Positions 1 to 11,250 of a DNA stretch of 64,000 nt are shown one piece after another. A program made the position numbers and the translations under genes. The DNA comes from Rhizoclosmatium globosum. Its lineage: Eukaryota > Chytridiomycota > Chytridiomycetes > Chytridiales > Chytriomycetaceae. The stretch lies in assembly GCA_002104985.1 (NCBI GenBank), contig MCGO01000075.1, positions 124,001 to 188,000 of the forward strand, given 5' to 3'. The first letter of the stretch is position 1. Each line of letters starts with the position of its first letter. The notes below the pieces were generated by a model. The model was not told the origin of the DNA. It did not search any database and was given only the letters and a program-made list of their open reading frames with translations.

Positions 1-1501
1 GTAAATCAATTCCACCAATCACATTTTCATAATAGTGGGTTCTTGTACTAAGCGCGGAAAGAACCCTTTCATCAGAGATCAGCGTTGTTGACATTTGTTT
101 ACTACAAACTGAAACAGCTGATACCAAAGCAGCCAAGTCTTCAGCACACGGATTGATTCGTCCGTCTTTTAACAAGAGTTGAACAATGTCGGAACGCTTA
201 TTGTTGATTGCTTGCACAAAAATGCTGGCGCTCTCTGGCAACAAAGTCATTCGAGGGTCTTGAAGGAATATTTGGATTACTACAGCTGAAGCAGCCATTG
301 AGAAGATAGCCTGATTCTCAAAGTTTGGATCAATTCGAGAATCAGCAAGAAGTGTCCGAATGACATTTATGTGATGATGCCTAATAGCATGTTTCAAGGC
401 TTTGTTGTCTTGAGTTGCTGGATCTGCTCGTCCGGCAGCAAGAAGAGACTCAATTAACAGCATATATTGAGAAGCACAGCTATCTATGAACAGTCGATTG
501 TTGTCACGTGTCACGTTAATTCGAGGATCCAAGAGAAGCCTTTCAAGAATGTGTTTGTAATGTCCATGTCCGGCACTGAGAAGCGCTGCATTGTTATCCA
601 AAGATGGGTCAGTTCGAGGATCTTCTAAAATTCGTTCCACAATATCCAACCTCCCCTTCTTTGAAGCCCTTGACAGTGCATTGCAGTCATTAGGATTCAC
701 TCGACCGTCAGAAAGCAATACATTGACGACTTCAAAGTGTCCATTCTCGACTCCAAAGAATAACGCTAACGATTTGTCAACGGAAGGGTCAATATGGGGA
801 ACAAGAATCCAAGATTGCAACTCTTCATGCACGCCATATATGCACAATAAATTCAAATAGTTGAGACCACTTTGTAGAGTCATTCTATCGAACCGAGGAT
901 TTTTGAGAAGAAGCCTCGCAATGTGCGTATGCCCATTGGCCCGGGCTATATAAAGCGCCGCATTCTTGTGTGCTGAGATGTCAAGTACTGGATTTTCCAA
1001 ACAGATATCAACTACATCCGTATTTCCCAACTCGCATGCCCAACGAAGAAGCCGATTTGAAGGTTGATAATTGAGCTGGTCAACAATTGCCTGAACAAGA
1101 GCCAGTAGGCACTTGCCTGACACAGAAAACATGTGGTAACTCTTGATTTTGAAACAAGCATCTGGTGCAATAAGAGCTTGATGAAGGAACGCAGCTTGAA
1201 TCGGAAAAGGTAAAGACATCCAATTATTGCCATTGAAACCAGTCAACTCCAAGAACATCCAAACAGACTTAATGCCTGATTGAATCAATTGGTTCCTCAC
1301 AAATGCGTTTGCTGATTGGACTGAAGTGATTGGAGATGCCAGATATATAGCCTTGGATGTAAGGCAGACCCCATACAAGAGGCGATCAAATGGAAGCATG
1401 AGAAAGATTAGTTGGAGGATTTCAGGGGGCAATGACTGAAGGGATACACTTGTGAGTGCGTTGCTGTTTGTGTGTTGGCAGGGATTCATCTGGGGATTCA
1501 T
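1..1501 (-). CDS. F-box / ankyrin-repeat protein, 3' end beyond the window
   Basis: Open reading frame on the minus strand from an ATG at 1501 to the left edge, with no stop in the window, so the C-terminus is missing. The N-terminus has an F-box-like segment (residues about 15-45, SLQSLPPEILQLIFLMLPFD). After a spacer come about ten degenerate ankyrin-type repeats of about 33 residues with the signature LLLxDPRxDPSxxNNxAL, for example LEDPRTDPSLDNNAAL. In known F-box proteins the F-box binds Skp1 and the repeats select SCF ubiquitin-ligase substrates; that role is inferred here. The nearest relatives are the copies at 3665-6225 and 22146-27635. Both the family assignment and the start are well supported; the substrate is unknown. 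Confidence 0.85.
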   Translation of the reverse strand, partial: MNPQMNPCQHTNSNALTSVSLQSLPPEILQLIFLMLPFDRLLYGVCLTSKAIYLASPITSVQSANAFVRNQLIQSGIKSVWMFLELTGFNGNNWMSLPFPIQAAFLHQALIAPDACFKIKSYHMFSVSGKCLLALVQAIVDQLNYQPSNRLLRWACELGNTDVVDICLENPVLDISAHKNAALYIARANGHTHIARLLLKNPRFDRMTLQSGLNYLNLLCIYGVHEELQSWILVPHIDPSVDKSLALFFGVENGHFEVVNVLLSDGRVNPNDCNALSRASKKGRLDIVERILEDPRTDPSLDNNAALLSAGHGHYKHILERLLLDPRINVTRDNNRLFIDSCASQYMLLIESLLAAGRADPATQDNKALKHAIRHHHINVIRTLLADSRIDPNFENQAIFSMAASAVVIQIFLQDPRMTLLPESASIFVQAINNKRSDIVQLLLKDGRINPCAEDLAALVSAVSVCSKQMSTTLISDERVLSALSTRTHYYENVIGGIDL

Positions 1502-1655
1502 GCTAACAAAGTTGTGGTGATATTATTATATTATAGGTTGAATAGTCCTTTTTAAAACACACCTCTATTCTCTACAACGTTCATTAATCATATCATTCGC
1601 GTGTTGAAGCGAAGGAATTGCACTCAGAGTATCTCGGAATAGTTTAATCTTTTTT

Positions 1656-3608
1656 CTAATAATAAGCCAATTCATTCACTTGCTCAAAAATCTGCGCAAA
1701 CGTCAATCTCGACACTGCTTCTACTTTCAAACATCCAGCTACAACTCGAAGAAATTTGACTTTCAACGCAATCGTTGAGCGTTCAACAAATTGATCTTCG
1801 GAATCTGCAAATGCCATTTGTGCGAGATTCAACTGCGACTGCGCCCATTCTTCAAGAGCCTCGTGTGTTGACACAGATCCATCAATCACGTGCCGAACAC
1901 CTTCCAATTTTCCTCCCAACTGTGCCAGTACATATCCAAACATCCACACATCACTGGATGGAACAACTTTTTCATCAAGCGGATACTGCAACCTGGATTT
2001 GCTCATTGGATTTTCACGAACCCCATTCGCAGGTGCACAGAAATCATAATCAATTAAATGTGAATCCGACCAATCATCTTTTGAGGTACAAATGTTTCCA
2101 AGTCGAATATCCATGTGGCAGTAGTTCACAGCTACAAGAGAGCAGATTGAATTGCGATATACAGACAACACAAGGTTCTTAATCATACTGAATGTGATAT
2201 TTGGAATCAAAGCTGGTGGTTTCGGAAATATGCGGTTGTGGAGACTGGGACCATAATCTGGAAGAGCCATAAACGGTTCACTCAGGACCCAATTTTCAAA
2301 TGGATTAACTGGAATTTGAGGCAGGGACTCATTGACAATTGCAAGAGTTTCGGTTTGGTGAGCATTTCTCAATAAAGCTTCTTGGACCTTCTCTAATTGC
2401 TGTACTCGCGCGTTGAGCGCTTTGATCACACAGTCTTGAAGTATTCCTACTAGCTCAGACAATCGCGAGTATTGCGTCTTTGAAAAATGAGAGCGATATA
2501 TTCTGCAATAATAGTTTCCAAATTTGATGATCGGGTTTGTAAATGTTTGTGTGTATGATACAGGTTCTCCCTCTAGAAACGAGAATTTGAGTGTATACTC
2601 ATTTGCAGGCAACCAACAAAAGCGTGAGGGTTTGGGAAACAGAATAGGAACAAGGACCTTAACTTGGTTCAGAAGACGGATGCTTTCGAACACAAATGAG
2701 ACAATGTTCTTGGCATATTCATCTCCTTTCAATTGCTCAGACCAGACAACGGTAAATTTACCACTATCATAGAATCCACAAGGTGAGACTTTGATGATAA
2801 AAGCAGAATTTTGAGTGAGCAAAAGGCCATACATTTCGATATTTTCGCCGAAGACTCGTAGCTTCTCATGTTCTGACAACTGTGAAAGGATTCCCAGCAT
2901 TGAATACAAAGTATATGCCGCGGCCTGAACGATAGCACCGTTGTGTTTTGGAGGAGAAGATGTTGTACAGGTTCCAACATCAATGGTGTTTTCTCTCTTG
3001 ACTTCAATGAGGGATGCAACTGGAAGCCCAAGCGCAGGATAATTGTTTGTGACTTCCCACTCCCAATTTTGTCTTGAAGATTTCATTGCACGAAATGAAT
3101 TTGGTGGCGCCAAACCAATTCCAAAGTCTGCTTTTCCGCTCGTTGGAAAGTGGAATGGAAGGGCGAGGGGTTGCGGATCGGTGGCCTTCACAGACACATT
3201 ATCAACTGACGGCAAGCTACATTCTCGTAAGAGCAAGAACCGACCGCCTCCGTCGTCAATGGGATCTGCAACGTCAAGTGCTAAGGAAAATTAGCTGTTT
3301 TGTTTCATCATAAGTTAAACTTAAGCACTTGTCTCACCACGGCGCAGGATCTTGCCAACTGCCATCTGTACACTGACATCGTCGTTGTTACTATTGTTTT
3401 CAACTTCTCGAGTCGTAGGGGAGATGCTGCTTTGATAATCGACTTCCTCTTGTACAGCAACCACAGCTCGCTCATAGCGCACACTGTTAACATGCGGAAC
3501 TCTTAGTGTTTTATCATGCTGAAATTTGAACACATTGCTTTCAAGAAACTGTATATTCGGATTGGTGTCGGTGTGTGAGCTTCCGGAAACAGATGAATTG
3601 TTCTGCAT
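1656..3608 (-). CDS. PD-(D/E)XK nuclease-like plus protein-kinase-like protein (CRN C-terminal type, no CRN header)
   Basis: Two exons, complement(1656..3280, 3338..3608); the 57-nt intron runs from GTGAGA to CTTAG and the join gives 631 aa in frame. The middle part has a restriction-endonuclease-like core: LIEVKRE (E-x-K) followed by a helix with QAAAYTLYS. The C-terminal third resembles a degenerate kinase: YCHMDIRLGNIC in place of HRDxxxxN and LIDYDF in place of DFG, then SSDVWMFGYVLAQLGG. Nuclease plus kinase is an architecture known from C-terminal regions of Crinkler effectors. The N-terminal 90 residues are polar and do not resemble the CRN header, and I see no signal peptide. It lies between F-box/ankyrin copies. 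It could instead be a lineage-specific housekeeping kinase. Confidence 0.65.
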
Positions 3609-3664
3609 TTTTTGAAGGAGGAAACTTCAACTTCAATTTCATCCTTTATTTCGATTACTCTCCC

Positions 3665-3937
3665 TTATTTCAGTTGCTGCGAGAAAAATTCTTTCAATCC
3701 TCTGATCTTGCCTCGCAGCAACTCCTCATACATGCCATATACGCACAATAAATTCAAATAACTGATTTTGTTTTGGTCGTCCCTTTTATCGTAGCGAGGG
3801 TGTCTAAGGAAAAGCTTCGCAATGTGGATGCGTCTATAGCGATCGAATGGAAGCCTGAAATAGATTAAGTAGAGAATTTCAAGGGGCAACGACTGAAGTG
3901 ATGCACTTCTGATTGCGTTGCTGTTATGATTCATCAT
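3665..3937 (-). pseudogene. Truncated F-box/ankyrin copy
   Basis: A 90-aa reading frame that fuses an F-box start (SLQSLPLEILYLIYFRLPFD) directly to an ankyrin stretch (HIAKLFLRHPRYDKRDDQN) and ends soon after YGMYEEL. In complete relatives about 150 residues separate these blocks, so an internal deletion has joined them and most repeats are gone. The ankyrin part closely matches the neighbour at about 4960-5060 (HIAKLLLNDPRYDKRDDQN), which suggests a local duplication. It keeps an ATG and a stop, so a small F-box peptide could be made, but a relic is more likely. Confidence 0.7.
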
Positions 3938-4030
3938 AAAAAATCATAAAAATTGTGAATAAAACTGTGAACTCTCGTGATATTTATTATAATAATGATA
4001 TAGGTCAAATAGTACTTTTTAGAACACACC

Positions 4031-6225
4031 CTAGAACACTCTTTTCTCTTGCGTCTTTACTCCAAACAATAACGTCAAGTGAGACAACCTATTCTCAATC
4101 AAAACCTTCACCATATCAGCTCGAAATTCTCGAGGCGCGTCAATTACACCAATCACATTTTCATAATATTCTCTTCGTGCACAGAGCTCAGAAATAACTC
4201 TCCGATCAGAAAGAAGCATTGTTGAGATGGTTTTGTTTTGCTTTGAAACAGCAGTCACCAAAGCGGCCAAGTTCTTTGCACATGGATTGATTTGTCCATC
4301 CTTCAACAAGAGTTGAACAATATCGGAACGATCCTTGTTGATGAGTTCCACAAGAACTCTAGCACTCTCTGCCAATAAATTCATACGAGGATTTTGCAGG
4401 AACGTTTTGAGAATATTAGCTGGAACAGACATTGACAAGATGGCGTTATTGCCAAATTTTGGATCAATTCGAGAATCATCAAGAAGGGTATGGATAACAT
4501 CAGTGTGACGATGCCGAATAGCATATTTCAAGGCGTAGTTTCCCTGAGCTGTTGGATCTGCTCGACCATCAAGAAGGAGTGCCTTAATTAAAGGTACATA
4601 TCGACGAACACAGCTGTTTATAAATAGGATATTGTTGTCAAGAGTCACGTTGATTCTTGGATCCAAAAGGAGTTTTTCAAGAATAGTTTTGTAGTTTCCA
4701 TGTCCGGCCATGAGAAGCGCCGCATTGTCTTCCAACGATGGGTTAGTTCGAGGATCTTCCAAAATCCGTTGGACAATATCATCCCTCCCCTTCTTTGCAG
4801 CCAACTTCAACACATTTCGATTATTCGGATTTACTCGGCCATCAGTAAGCAATACATCAACGACTTCAAAGTGTCCATTTTCGATTGCAAAAATTAACGC
4901 TTTTGAATTGTTTTCGGAAGGATTAATTCGGGGATCAAGAATCCAAGATTGCAACTCCTCATACATGCCGTATATGCATAATAAATTCAAATAACTGATA
5001 TGGTTTTGGTCGTCCCTTTTATCGTACCGAGGGTCGTTAAGGAGAAGCTTCGCAATGTGTGTATTTCCAAGAACGTGAGCAATATAAAAAGCCGCATTCT
5101 TGTGTGCCGAGATGTCCAGAAGTGGATTCCTCAAACATATATCAACTATTTCGACGTGTTCTAGCTTGCATGCCCAACGAAGTGTCAGGGGATCTGACGG
5201 AGGGAGGGTTGCGGACTTCTCTTTTATTCTTTCTTTATTTATTTGTTTATTATCCGGTGGCTGTGTGGGAAGAAGCACCGGAAGGGGAAAATGTAAAAAT
5301 AGAAACTACCTTGTGAACAAAGCAGCGTGCGAACGGGCTCTGTTGGTGGAGGGCGTCTGGAACAGGACGGGGCGCCACCCGACATACTTGAGCGAGGTGG
5401 CCTAGGTACGTTTCTCCCCCTTTTGAGCGTAGTGTCTAGCCTGAGCGTCGGGTTGACCTCGTGTAAGGGATGGAAGGGAGGCACCATGACTGCAGGCATG
5501 TAAGGACAGGAGGGTTAGTACGGGTTTCAAAGCTGGATGGTTTCCCACCTACCCAGACCCGCGCTACGGGAATAGGGGACTGATCAACGATCAACCGGGG
5601 ATCACTGGACGGGTTCGGTGGATGTGAACCGAGGACAGTGATCGACTGCGGATGCGAACAGGACGGCTTGCGACAGGGATTCGCTGTAATGTGGGCTTGG
5701 ACCTACTGGACGGACTGTGGGAAGGAGGGGACTTCCACTGGCGCATCCGAGATGAGGGGATCGGTGATAAGGTGACGTTTTCCTTTTTTATGTATGAGTG
5801 AGATACTATTGACTACGTGCTAGGTACCGTTACGTCGGACATGGACAACCTGACATGCTTGGCAACGGCCGAGCCGGTATCCCGGTCACAGAAGCAACCG
5901 ATTGGTTGGTTGATAATCGAATTCTTCGATAATAGCTTTTACCATAGCCAGTAAGTACTTATTTGATACAGTAAACATTCGGTAACTCTTGATTCCGATT
6001 AATCCAGTTTGACTGAATCAACCGAAGCTTCACAAATGTGTTTGCTGATTGGATTGAAGTAATAGGAGACGAGAGGTACACCGACTTGGATGTGAGACAG
6101 AACTCTAACAAGAAGCTGTCTAATGGAAGCCAAAGAAAGATTACGCGAAGGATTTCGGGGACCAACGACTGGAGTGATGCTTTGCTGAGTGTGCTGGTGA
6201 CGAGTGGTTCAGCAGTGTGAATCAT
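4031..6225 (-). pseudogene. F-box/ankyrin gene interrupted by a solo LTR
   Basis: Minus-strand copy of the family. The 5' part (6225 to 5895) encodes MIHTAEPLVTSTLSKASLQS and an F-box, then shifts frame and lacks about 50 codons present in the intact copy at 26046-27635 (around nt 5995-6015). It resumes as MFTVSNKYLLAMVKAI and ends at PTNRLL. The reading then breaks at a 708-bp insertion, and RWACKLEHVEIV resumes at about 5182. From there the ankyrin region is open to the stop at 4031, with repeats such as LEDPRTNPSLEDNAALL. The insertion falls inside a codon run, so the gene cannot give the full product. The long 3' open frame suggests recent inactivation. Confidence 0.85.
5183..5890. mobile_element. 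Solo LTR of a retrotransposon
   Basis: A 708-bp GC-rich block with no plausible coding content, beginning TGTCAGGGG and ending GGTCACA (TG..CA ends). It is flanked on both sides by GAAG (5179-5182 and 5891-5894), a 4-bp target duplication. Removing the block and one GAAG rejoins the ankyrin frame (..NRLL-RWACKLEH..) found in intact paralogs, so the borders are set by comparison with the empty site. No internal retroelement genes are present, so this is a solo LTR left by LTR-LTR recombination. Ty3-type ancestry is a guess. Confidence 0.85.
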
Positions 6226-6318
6226 GAATTTATCAGAATATGCAACAAAGTTTTATGTTGCGAGAATCAGTGATGAAACTCTACAAAAGTATACGCATTT
6301 TTCCTTCCCTATCAAACA

Positions 6319-9300
6319 TCAAAGGAACAAACTTGGATCATCCAGCTTCAACTGCTGATCCATCAACCCTCCAATCAACACCTCAACAGAATACAAAGGA
6401 ACCCCAAATCCCCTCAACTTATCCCCAAACATCTCTTCATCCTCTTCACAACTCACCAAAATAACTTTCCCTTTATCCCCCATCGGAACATCTCCACCCA
6501 AAGGACTACTATCCCCCAACGACCGCCCCGCATGCGTGAATATCCGGATATCCTTCGTAGACAGTTTCCGTATCGACATTGGAGGAATCATTTTTCCACC
6601 CGCGCACTCCACAAGCCGCTTCAATATCGCCCAGTCCGGAGAAACCCTCGGCGTCGCATACACATTAAACCCACTCAATAGTTTCTTCGCCTTTGCCCGC
6701 GATATCGAAACACCAACAGAAAACCCAGGATACTCGCCTGCATCGTCCAAAGGCCGATACTCCTCCACATCCGCCCACACACCTGCTTTCAGAGACGCGT
6801 TTACCCACGCGCTCGTGACAATCTGTTTCCCAAGCGTGATTGCCGCGATGAATTTCTCGGTGCGCACGATTTTGTTGGTTATGAGGTGTGTGCAGGTTTC
6901 GATTTCTTTGGCGTCGGTGCAGTTGAGGAGGGTGGTTAGGTCTTTCCAGAGGGTTTTGTCGATTTTTGTGCCGCCGGTTGTTATTAGTTTTACGGGTGGA
7001 GGAGGTGGGGGTTGGGAGTTTCGACGCGCGCGTTTGTCGCGGGCGGAGGTTGTGAATTCAATGTCGCTCCAGTTGTCTGAGGTTGGGCCTGTTGAGTTTC
7101 TGCGAGAGCGTTTTGCGGGGATCGTTAAGGTAGTCGAAGTTGAAGTTGATGGTCTGGTTATTGTTGAAGCGGTAGCTGGTTGCCTTAAAGGTTGAAATGG
7201 CTTTGTACTGGAAGAAGAGGAAGGTTGGTTGGGCGTTTGTAACGATTTTTCCTTGGAAGCAGAAAGAACTGTACTTTGATGCCTGAGGGATTCAGCGATT
7301 TCCGCTGCTGACGTTGGTGTTTTTGTTGATGAGGCGATTGATTTCCCCTTTCCAGAAATACTTGTAGCTGTTGAGGTAGAAAGCTTAGCTGTCGTTGCAG
7401 TAGCACTAGGTTGAACCGGCTTCGTCACATTTGAAGTAACTGGCGGATTGGGAGGTTGCAAAGTTGTCTTCGTCGTTGCCGTTGTTACGGGAGCAACTGC
7501 ATCTACTGACGGCGTTGTTGATTTCACAGTTGAAGCTGAAGCTACATTTTTCACACTCGCAGACACAGCCTTCGCCACCACATTCGACCCAGAAACCGTC
7601 GTTTTCTTATCAACCACCGGAACAACAACAGCCCGATTTGTCGTCTTCATTTTCGCCACAGAAGCAACAGAATTTAAAGCCTTGGCCACATTCTGCACTG
7701 CATTACGTTCCCGCGTTTGACTCGACTCGTCACTGACTGCATCGAATTCGAACTGGTTTCCAACTTCTTCTGTGGAATGATGTTGTACGTTTTCTATTAC
7801 AGGAACCTGTTTTGGAACGTGCTCTTGCGGAACAGGTGCAGCTGGTGGAGTGGGTGCAGTGACAGGCCCAGGAGTTCCGGACGTGGAACGGCGTCGTGAT
7901 GTGTATGTGACTGAAGGAGTTTTGTGGGCTGGCGACTTTGGAGGTAGTGTCACAGCCTCAGCTGCGACTGGAGGTACATCAGATACGGTGGGATGAGATG
8001 GGATTGTGGCTTTTGGTAGAGGAGGCGATTTTGCAATGACGCCTGTGATTGGGTTTTTGAAAACGAGTTGGGATTTGAGGGCACTTGATGACGCTGATTT
8101 TGGCTTTGTTGGTTGTGTTGTTTTTGTCTGTAGGATAGCTGGAGTCGGCTGGTTTGTTGAAGTTGCCGATACCACAGGTTCATGAATAACTCTCGGAGGT
8201 TCGGCCGCTTTAGGCGTTACAGCAGCTTGTGGCAAGACAGTACTCGATTTGATGGTCGAACCCGTCGTAGCAGTTGTTGAAGCAACGTCATGTTGCGAAG
8301 CCCTTCGTGACTGTACTTTCCTGACACCCACAACCGGCGTCGCCTTCATCTTTTCTTGTTTTACAATCTCAACTGCTTCATCCTGAATCACATCCACCCC
8401 CTCATCATCACCCTCACAAAACGACCCAACAACCGGCAACCCAGGCCCCCTCTCCACAAGCCCACCCATACTCTGCGCACGTACCAACCCCGCCTGTATA
8501 TCCAACGCCCTCTCCGCCGCCCGAACAGACTTCTCAACGCGATGCGGGAGAACCCAAGCATCCCCCACAATCCGAGCAAGACAAACCGGAAACACGAGAA
8601 ACTCCATCCGCGTTGGAGAAACAACCTTCTCTTGACGGTAGCATTCCTCAAGCCACAGATGGTTCAACACGGGGATGTCCCATTCATGTGCGCGTGTGGT
8701 TTTTTCACTGAAGGGTCTGGGTTTTTTGAAAAATTTGTGAGGATGAATACACCCATTTGATGCATGCTCAAAATCAAGATTATATTTACCTTGCGCATAT
8801 TACGTGTGTGTTTTCTTGTGTCATTTGACGCGTGTATGTTCCACCCATTTGTGTGATGAGGATCTCAATGTCGCTTCTGGCTTGTCCGACGTAGTTCGTT
8901 GCGCAGATGCGGAACCCTGAAAAGTGCGGGATGGGGTTTGCGGGTGCAGGGTAATGCAAGAGTTTGTGTTTTGGTGGGGGTAGGGTTGTGGTTGCGAGAC
9001 TGTCGATGAGGTATCGAGGGGTTGCGAGGAGTTGGGTTGGGTGACGTTCAGCTTGGATGTAGATTTTTCCTTCGCGTTTTGGGAGAATAACGATTGTGCA
9101 GGATGTATTGTATTCTGATGTGATGGTTGCGCCGTGGGATTTGAGGGATGCGATTGTCTCTTTTGAGATTTGGCTTGCAGATTCCGGACCAATGTAAATC
9201 ACTTGGCCTTTGAGGTAGTTTGCATTCTTTGGAGGCATTTGCTCTATTTTCCATTTAATTAGAATATTGTTGGATGTGATGGTACAATTGCCACGCATTA

Positions 9301-10352
9301 AACTTTAAGTAACCAACTCCATTCGTTGCCAGGCGACGCACGTTTGCTCCACAGGAACTCGTTCTTTGCGCTCACTTAATCACTTCTTTCGCTGTTACGA
9401 CAACGAGCGTTGCTCTTAGAATCACTTCACACTCATCTCCAGCCTCACTTCACATACACTCCACTCGTTACCTCGCTACAAACCCACCTTTCGCTGACAA
9501 CGGTAAATTAATCACGCCAGTTCCGAGAGGACCCCACTCCAGATTCGCCTTGAGAATACCCGGATCAGGCCAACAATACGCAGATTCGGACAACCTCCTC
9601 TTCACTTTGACGCAATCATCAAAGTAGTGGGGCAGAATGAGCCGGAGACCATTTCCAGTGTATATTTGAGTAGGATTTGAGTCCAAGTTGTCCCAGCGTT
9701 GCGGTTTTTTAGATTGGGCAAGTGCAGCAGAGTATTGTTTGTTTGAGGGAGAGAGAACGATGAAGTGGGTTGTGTCGTTTGTCAATTGGGTGCGGTAGGA
9801 GCCACCGAGGGCCAGAACAGAGCCGAATAAAGCTGCCTGGTCGTGGAGGGAGATCTGATTGATTGATTGGTTGGTTGGTTGGTTGAGAGGGAGTGGGTCA
9901 GTACTTGTCCAAACACAGACAAGAACAAGAACAAACACCTCTTCACTCGCAGCAACAACCACGCCAGAAAAGAGGAACGACGGGTCCGTTGAATGCAGTT
10001 TCAGACTAGTTTCGCACGTGTGTTTTAGTTCGTAACTTCTACTCGAAACCAAACAAACACACTCGTCTTTCACGCCCAAATTGATCCATTTTCTGAGCCA
10101 CGAAACACGAACGCTCTTTGACTCGGTCGCTGCATTCGACTCGGCGGAAACAACAACGCTCGATTCACTTGCATCACTAACTTCGCGAAGCCCGAGGAAC
10201 TCAAGGCCTCGCCGAATCTGTTTGGATTTGGTTTTGAGTTTGGTTGTTTCGTTGTTTGATTCGATGGTGGTTTGGTTGGATGGTTGGAGGGAAGGGCGCA
10301 CCTGTGCTTGCTCAGTGTGTGGCAGGAACGGATCAACGTACACAGACGTCAT
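6319..10352 (-). CDS. Multi-BRCT DNA-damage response scaffold (Rtt107/Brc1/PTIP-like)
   Basis: Four exons fit, complement(6319..8707, 8790..9243, 9488..9854, 9939..10352), summing to 1207 codons in frame. The N-terminal region has three BRCT-like modules: FLFSGVVVAASEE..LALGGSYRTQLTNDTTHFIVL; LKGQVIYIGPESA onward; and FSGFRICATNY..MGGTYTRQMTQENTHVICAS with VLNHLWLEECYR. A long Ser/Thr/Pro-rich linker follows (about 450 residues). The C-terminal BRCT pair includes THLITNKIVRTEKFIAAI and QIVTSAWVNASLKAG, a pattern typical of the phosphopeptide-binding C-terminal pair of Rtt107, Brc1 and PTIP. Such proteins dock on gamma-H2A at stalled forks. The 244-nt intron 9244-9487 is unusually long; if it is not an intron, the gene splits at an ATG at 9238. 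Confidence 0.75.
9244..9487 (-). repeat. Long intron with shared repeat motif, BRCT gene
   Basis: A 244-nt intron where most others here are 43-58 nt. On the gene strand it contains GTGAGCGCAAAGAAC (9361-9375), a 13/15 match to the motif in the introns at 34874 and 56776, and further GAGTGG/GAAGTG-type units. Confidence 0.55.
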
Positions 10353-10767
10353 ATTTCGAAAACAGAAATGAAAAGAGTAATAAAGGAGAGAGAAAGGAAG
10401 AGACGCAAACCACAGTTTCTGGTTTGATGCCTTCTTGAATTATCGGAAAAGTAGAGGTAATCATTTCGCAGACATAATATGAAGCGATACCGAAGCCAAT
10501 TGAATTCAAAGGAATGATATTGTGGACTTCACTCTCAAATGTTCTGTATTCATTTGGTATTTTAAAAAATATTGGCTCATGTTGGTAAATGTTTTGACCG
10601 CTGGTAAAGAATATGTCATTCAACTCTAAAGCGTCCTGCACAACCCTGCTAAAATCAATTGTTAAATATAATGTACAGATACAATATGAGAGGGGTTGAT
10701 GCGACGTGCCACGAATCAAAGCCGCCAAAACAGCTTCCTCCCAAAACATCAAGACCCAAGATAACAA
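10333..10767 (-). CDS. Uncertain fragment, weakly like a fumarylacetoacetate-hydrolase fold protein
   Basis: A 144-codon minus-strand frame whose middle (about 10430-10660) looks coding: QDALELND, then HEPIFFKIPNEY, then NIIPLNSIGF and YYVCEMI. The order resembles the FAHD1 N-terminal region (HAxELN..EPxFFxKPxSxY..IxxP..VxxExE), but the match is weak and no metal-binding Glu cluster is clear. A splice acceptor (GATTTTAG) precedes it at about 10640-10650. It ends across the start of the BRCT gene. I cannot find the rest of such a gene, so it may be a relic. Confidence 0.25.
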   Translation of the reverse strand: MLSWVLMFWEEAVLAALIRGTSHQPLSYCICTLYLTIDFSRVVQDALELNDIFFTSGQNIYQHEPIFFKIPNEYRTFESEVHNIIPLNSIGFGIASYYVCEMITSTFPIIQEGIKPETVVCVSSFLSPLLLFSFLFSKYDVCVR

Positions 10768-11052
10768 ATACCCTCAAGATAATAACCGTACATCATATTA
10801 TATTAAAATGGTTTTGTTGCGAACCGTGACACCTCTTCCAATAACCTGCTTCCCCTTTCCGTTTTTTTTTTCATTGCAATCAAGGTGAAACACACTGTCC
10901 CCAAGATCCTTGCCTGAGTGCCCCACTAAACAAAGCTGTAGCTACTGAGGATGTCTCCTCCATTTTGATGCCGCAAGGGAGCTTTATTGTGCTCACGTCG
11001 TGTTTCCAACCAACCAACCAACACTAAACATCCCAAAAGGCCATCAAGAAAA

Positions 11053-11107
11053 GGTCGTACCCGGATTCGAACCGGGGTTACGGGTATCAGAAACCCGGGT
11101 GATAACC
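11053..11107 (-). tRNA. tRNA-Gln(CTG), 3' part of a split gene
   Basis: Read on the minus strand, this stretch starts inside the D-loop (GGTTATCAC). It has an anticodon arm CGGGT-TTCTGAT-ACCCG with anticodon CTG, a T-arm CCCGG-TTCGAAT-CCGGG, and the 3' acceptor strand TACGACC followed by T. A run of four T lies directly downstream (11048-11051 on plus as AAAA), a Pol III terminator. The 5' acceptor strand and the first half of the D-arm are missing here and are found 5.2 kb away at 16316-16333. The sequence is close to yeast tRNA-Gln, as I recall it. As it stands the A and B boxes are separated, so the gene should be inactive. Confidence 0.85.
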
Positions 11108-11250
11108 CCAAAAAAGCAAGAAAGGAGGGAAATCCTCGCCTTGAAAAAATTTTGCGGGTGGCTCATCTCTTTTGTTTCGAACACGCTTCGCGTGTCCGAA
11201 ACCCTAACAAACGGGCCCGGAAACAGCAGTCACGAAATCCTGCGGGTCAG

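Noticed and set aside
6536..7195. A 219-codon plus-strand frame opposite the BRCT gene
   Set aside because: Its composition mirrors the Ser/Thr/Pro-rich linker of the minus-strand gene, which has recognisable domains on both sides.
10333..10767. A complete FAHD1-type gene
   Set aside because: Only a short N-terminal-like segment is visible and no metal-binding or C-terminal part follows, so it is listed only as an uncertain fragment.
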